Shown: one piece after another, positions 61,030 to 64,000 of the stretch
How the letters are laid out: every line of letters starts with the position of its first letter
Position numbering within the stretch: the first letter of the stretch is position 1
Assembly (NCBI GenBank): GCA_964036045.1
Contig: OZ038386.1
Span: forward strand, 16,194,329 to 16,258,328
DNA length: 64,000 nucleotides
Origin: Eutreptiella sp. 'Long Island Sound 2002'
Lineage: Eukaryota > Euglenozoa > Euglenophyceae > Eutreptiales > Eutreptiaceae
Reading direction: 5' to 3'
Program-made: the position numbers and the translations under genes
The notes under the pieces: generated by a model
The model's database searches: none
What the model was told of the DNA's origin: nothing
The model's input: the letters and a program-made list of their open reading frames with translations, nothing else

Positions 61030-62820
61030 CATGCCGGCTGGGTGCAGCTGGCCTGAGGTGACTAGTCGCTGAGCGCTGGACATTGCCAAACGCAGTACCC
61101 TGCCTCGTTCTTGGAGGGACAGGGTATGTCCTGCATACTTCGCCTGAGGCGCATGGGGGAGGGTCCTTTGCGCGAACTCTTCGAAATCAATTGCCAGTTC
61201 CAAAAAGGTGACTGTCTCCGGTTCCTCCGGCCACGTCAGGGCTCGTAGCCAACCGAGTAGGTCCGCGAGAAAGCTCTTTTCCCACTTCCATTCATGCCCC
61301 TTGGGGGTGCGGAGTGTCAAGGCACCGTGTGCCACCGTTTGGGGCAGTGGCCCAACCAGTTGTTGATAGGGGTATTGCCTGACTTGTTGAGACAGTCTGT
61401 ACCCTGCAAAGATGGAAGGGCTGTGCGCATCTCGCTTTTTGCGTGCTGCTATAATGCACACATACATGGAGTGTACCGCGCGCAGGAAGGTGAAAGCTGC
61501 ACCAGATTTTATTGCCTCCGTGGAAATTTCTGGGGCTAAACCACACCGCCGTAAGCATGCCGGCCACTGGCCGGGTGGTGGAAGCTCCGGCACCTGGGAA
61601 AGGGCCGTGTGCACAAGCGCCAACAGCGGGTCACGGACGTGGTCCCACGCGACACAATGCCAGAGGATATGTTCCTCATCTTCTGGGGACGCATTACAAA
61701 AAGGACATGCGGAGGAGGTGCGAAGGCCACGTCGATACGCGCGCAGCGCGGTCCAGGTCGCTCCCGAAAGAACCCCTCTCAATATGGTCCGCTCTAGTTC
61801 GGACCCAAAGCTGGCAATGCTCGGCTGTAGAAGTTGCCTGTTTGTGGCATAGTGCAAACCCGCAAACAGGCGAGGTCGCCGTTGGACTAGCGAGTCTAAC
61901 AATTGCTTCCTAAGCTGTTCGCGGACTTCGTGTTTTACAGTCTGTTTGTCCCCATTTAACATAAGGGGTTCACTCTGCCCTGGGACTTTCCAGCCCCACC
62001 AACCCTGCATAGGCGCCCAGCCGCATTCCTGTGCTGTTTGCACCGCGCGCCCAAAGGGGCCGCTGTTTCTGGTGTATAGTCCTGTTTCCCAGATGGCCTG
62101 GGCAGTGATCTGGTTTGGGCCCCTGTTCCGGCAAAGATGCGACAGCCAAAGCAGCGTGAGTACTTGACCACCATGGTTGGGGAAATCCGGTGGCCTTTGC
62201 ATAGCAAGGAAAAGAAAATTTCTTTTGCCCTCCCTGGGCGTGTAGGGCCCCAGATAGTTCTAATGACGCGGGTTTCGAAAGTAGCGAGATCCCGCATACG
62301 GAGTGGGACGATCTCCGATGCATGTAGGCCTGTGGCTGTGATCATAGTTGATATGATCTCGCAGCGGCGTTCATAATTGCCCTGGGCTCCATGCACACGG
62401 TCAAGGAGGCCGCAGGCACGAGATATGCGCTTCAGGATTAGCGGGCCTGAGCACGTGGCATCGGTTGTGCGAATGCCTGCACCCAGCGACCTAAACTCTA
62501 TTTCCACCGGGAAAGGTACACCCAGCAGTTCTGCCTTCACTTGCTCTGATGAGGATGAGGAGAACCCCACGGACTTTTTGGCATTGACACCCTGGCCGGT
62601 GTCTTGTAGCCATTCCTCCGTGCATTGCAAAAGGGGGGTCAGGGGTGTGCCTCCCGCTGCCAGCCCATAGGTATTGTCAGCATAACCAAGCGATGTGAGT
62701 ATAAAGTGCAGGACCTGAACTGGCTGATCCCCAGGGGGGAGCGCGCGCGCTGACACCGACAGGTGCTGTTTTTGGGCATCCAGCACCCGTTTCCAGATAC
62801 TAGTCATCAAATTGATCAGT
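61030..62820 (-). mobile_element. LINE reverse-transcriptase part, 5'-truncated and frameshifted
   Basis: The minus-strand frame begins inside RT with LGYADNTYGLAAGG: the catalytic YADD is changed to YADN, so the enzyme would be dead. NAKKSVGFS and thumb-like sequence follow. A frameshift near 62,170-62,200 joins it to the frame 62,202-60,952, which carries the LINE C-terminal Cys/His motif CPFCNASPEDEEHILWHCVA. The frame runs into the YR element at 61,029 and resumes at 55,015. The 5' end directly adjoins the (CA)n tail of another LINE copy. Finger and palm motifs upstream of YADN are missing. Confidence 0.75.
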
Positions 62821-62821
62821 A

Positions 62822-63350
62822 TGACTGTGTGTGTGTGTGTGTGTGATATGTGCTTTGAGAGGTGGATCCTTGTGTAGCGATGGGCAGGACGCCCCATTTG
62901 GCTCAGGTCTGTTGAGGCCTCTGTGGAACGTTGGACCCCCCCCTTCTACGGAATCAGAACCTCTGTAGTTGGCTCGCTAAGTATCCAGTGTGTTTGCTCT
63001 CCCATGTCTCGTCAGAAAAAGCGGGCGGGCGACGTCCTCGGCCACGGCCTCCTCCAGTCCCTGTGGGACAGGCACTGGGGAGGACTGCGGTGGCGGGGTT
63101 TTAGGCCTCCTGCGCTTGGGGGCTGGAGGGGTGACGGGTTGGTGTGGGCCTGTGCAGGCATGGTTTTTTGTGGGGCACGGGCGATAGTGCTGGAAGGGCG
63201 CGTTTCCGGTGTGCCGGCACTCATGTGCACACTTTGTGGTGTCCCCTTTGGCAGCAGTGGCGCACCCCTCTCTGTTTGAGGGTGCATCTGGGGCATGGAG
63301 GCAAGTTATGCAGTGGGCATAGGGGGAATCTTTGCACTGCGCGCGCACTG
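62822..63350 (-). mobile_element. Second LINE copy, 3' end with (CA)n tail
   Basis: The minus-strand frame 63,348-62,977 is homologous to the LINE C-terminus at 54.1-54.5 kb: a CITC...C...GDTTKC Cys/His segment, then HQPVTPPAPKRRRPKTP. The 3' UTR (AGAGGTTCTGATTCCG) and the tail at about 62,825-62,843 match the first copy. The frame ends with TAG near 62,977. Confidence 0.65.
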
Positions 63351-63442
63351 CGCGCTACTTTTAGACTATATTCCCCCCCAAGAGCCCCCAAGCACACCCC
63401 TTGGAAACGCCCTTAGAATTAGGTGACCCAAACTGCCCCAGC

Positions 63443-63943
63443 TCAAGAAAGTTGCAAACTACCTTCCCTTAACATAACACACACATGTTCCTTACGATGC
63501 CCCATTGCCACATGCCACATGCGTGGTTTCGGTTGTGAGGAAGGGGCTCTCTCCTTTCCCTTGCGGTTAGAATCGGATTGGGGTTGAGATTGTGTAGCCA
63601 CGGGGTGTTGTGAGGACTGAGAGGGTTGAGGGAAATTGGAGCTGAACGAAGCCACATCGGCCCGAGGGGGCGCAGCAACACAAAAAGCATCTAGTGTGTG
63701 TTGCTTTTCTAGGAACTGCTGCGCATGTTTTGCTTGTTTCTTGGCCTCTCTCTCTCTTTTCTCACGGCACAAACGGTCAATCGCAGGCTGCAGTGATGGC
63801 GCTTCACTGCCGCCTTCAGAGAATGGTTGGCCATCAAGCCCGTCCGTGATTACACTTTCTTCATCCCTTGGTAAGTGGTTACCCTTGCCGAACCGCAAGA
63901 TCTGCTCAATCACCTTTGGCAAAACCCAAACAAAGGGGGACAA
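63443..63943 (-). CDS. Unrecognised charged ORF
   Basis: A 166-codon minus-strand frame with an acidic segment, a Lys/Arg/Glu helix (CREKREREAKKQAKHAQQFL), a QHTLDAFC stretch that resembles a degenerate PCNA-binding box, and a Ser/Gln/Pro-rich C-terminal half. No family is recognised. It lies upstream of the LINE copies in the same orientation, so it could be part of the same element family or a host exon. Confidence 0.3.
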   Translation of the reverse strand: MSPFVWVLPKVIEQILRFGKGNHLPRDEESVITDGLDGQPFSEGGSEAPSLQPAIDRLCREKREREAKKQAKHAQQFLEKQHTLDAFCVAAPPRADVASFSSNFPQPSQSSQHPVATQSQPQSDSNRKGKERAPSSQPKPRMWHVAMGHRKEHVCVMLREGSLQLS

Positions 63944-64000
63944 AATCAGAAAACGAAACCTCCGCTAAGGGTCACCATGATGCCCCTAGGGGCCCCTAGT

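Noticed and set aside
60952-62202. A shared ORF ending (CLSCPLFVYEQG...) as a conserved domain of LINE and neighbouring frames
   Set aside because: That ending is translation of the A repeat of the YR element, fused to whatever frame it interrupts.

Overview
This window reads as nuclear DNA of a microbial eukaryote that has, or had, a plastid. It is gene-poor and repeat-rich, carries one 200-base N gap, has GT-AG introns, and contains LINE, hAT and tyrosine-recombinase (YR) retroelements, minisatellites and two AT-rich stray plastid fragments (psaB and rpoC2). A split gene for a VPV-repeat protein of alveolin/articulin type fits a protist with a submembrane cytoskeleton. The species cannot be named from this sequence.

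Layout. 1-8.8 kb: no supportable gene. 8.8-11.8 kb: a composite repeat family with about 200-bp satellite units separated by C-runs, up to the gap at 11,810-12,009. 12-25.8 kb: mostly non-coding DNA with very many runs of G or C, minisatellites, a tRNA-like sequence inside an inverted repeat, a possible zinc-finger gene (22.7-23.8 kb) and a 0.58-kb tandem duplication. 25.85-37.77 kb: five minus-strand exons, all phase 0, best read as one 12-kb gene for an alveolin-like protein of about 657 residues; its largest intron holds a repeat-built insertion. 38-44.8 kb: weak or broken coding fragments, the rpoC2 plastid fragment and a B-box-like exon.

44.86-50.03 kb: one minisatellite, open in all six frames, split by a 2.3-kb hAT element (TIRs at 46,647 and 48,972) that was itself invaded by the composite repeat. 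50.1-52.5 kb: a minus-strand dynamin-like GTPase with a C-terminal RING finger, broken by one in-frame TGA and one frameshift. 53.4-53.9 kb: the psaB fragment.

53.9-63.4 kb: two head-to-tail LINE copies ending in (CA)n. The longer one is interrupted by a 6.0-kb YR retroelement (gag, YR, RT, RNase H, small basic ORF). The YR element has PAT/Ngaro-like split direct repeats (A1...B1-A2...B2), and removing it in silico rejoins the LINE frame. The most novel signals are the covarying palindromes in its A repeats, its YR-before-RT order, and TGA as the only nonsense codon between otherwise matching open frames.
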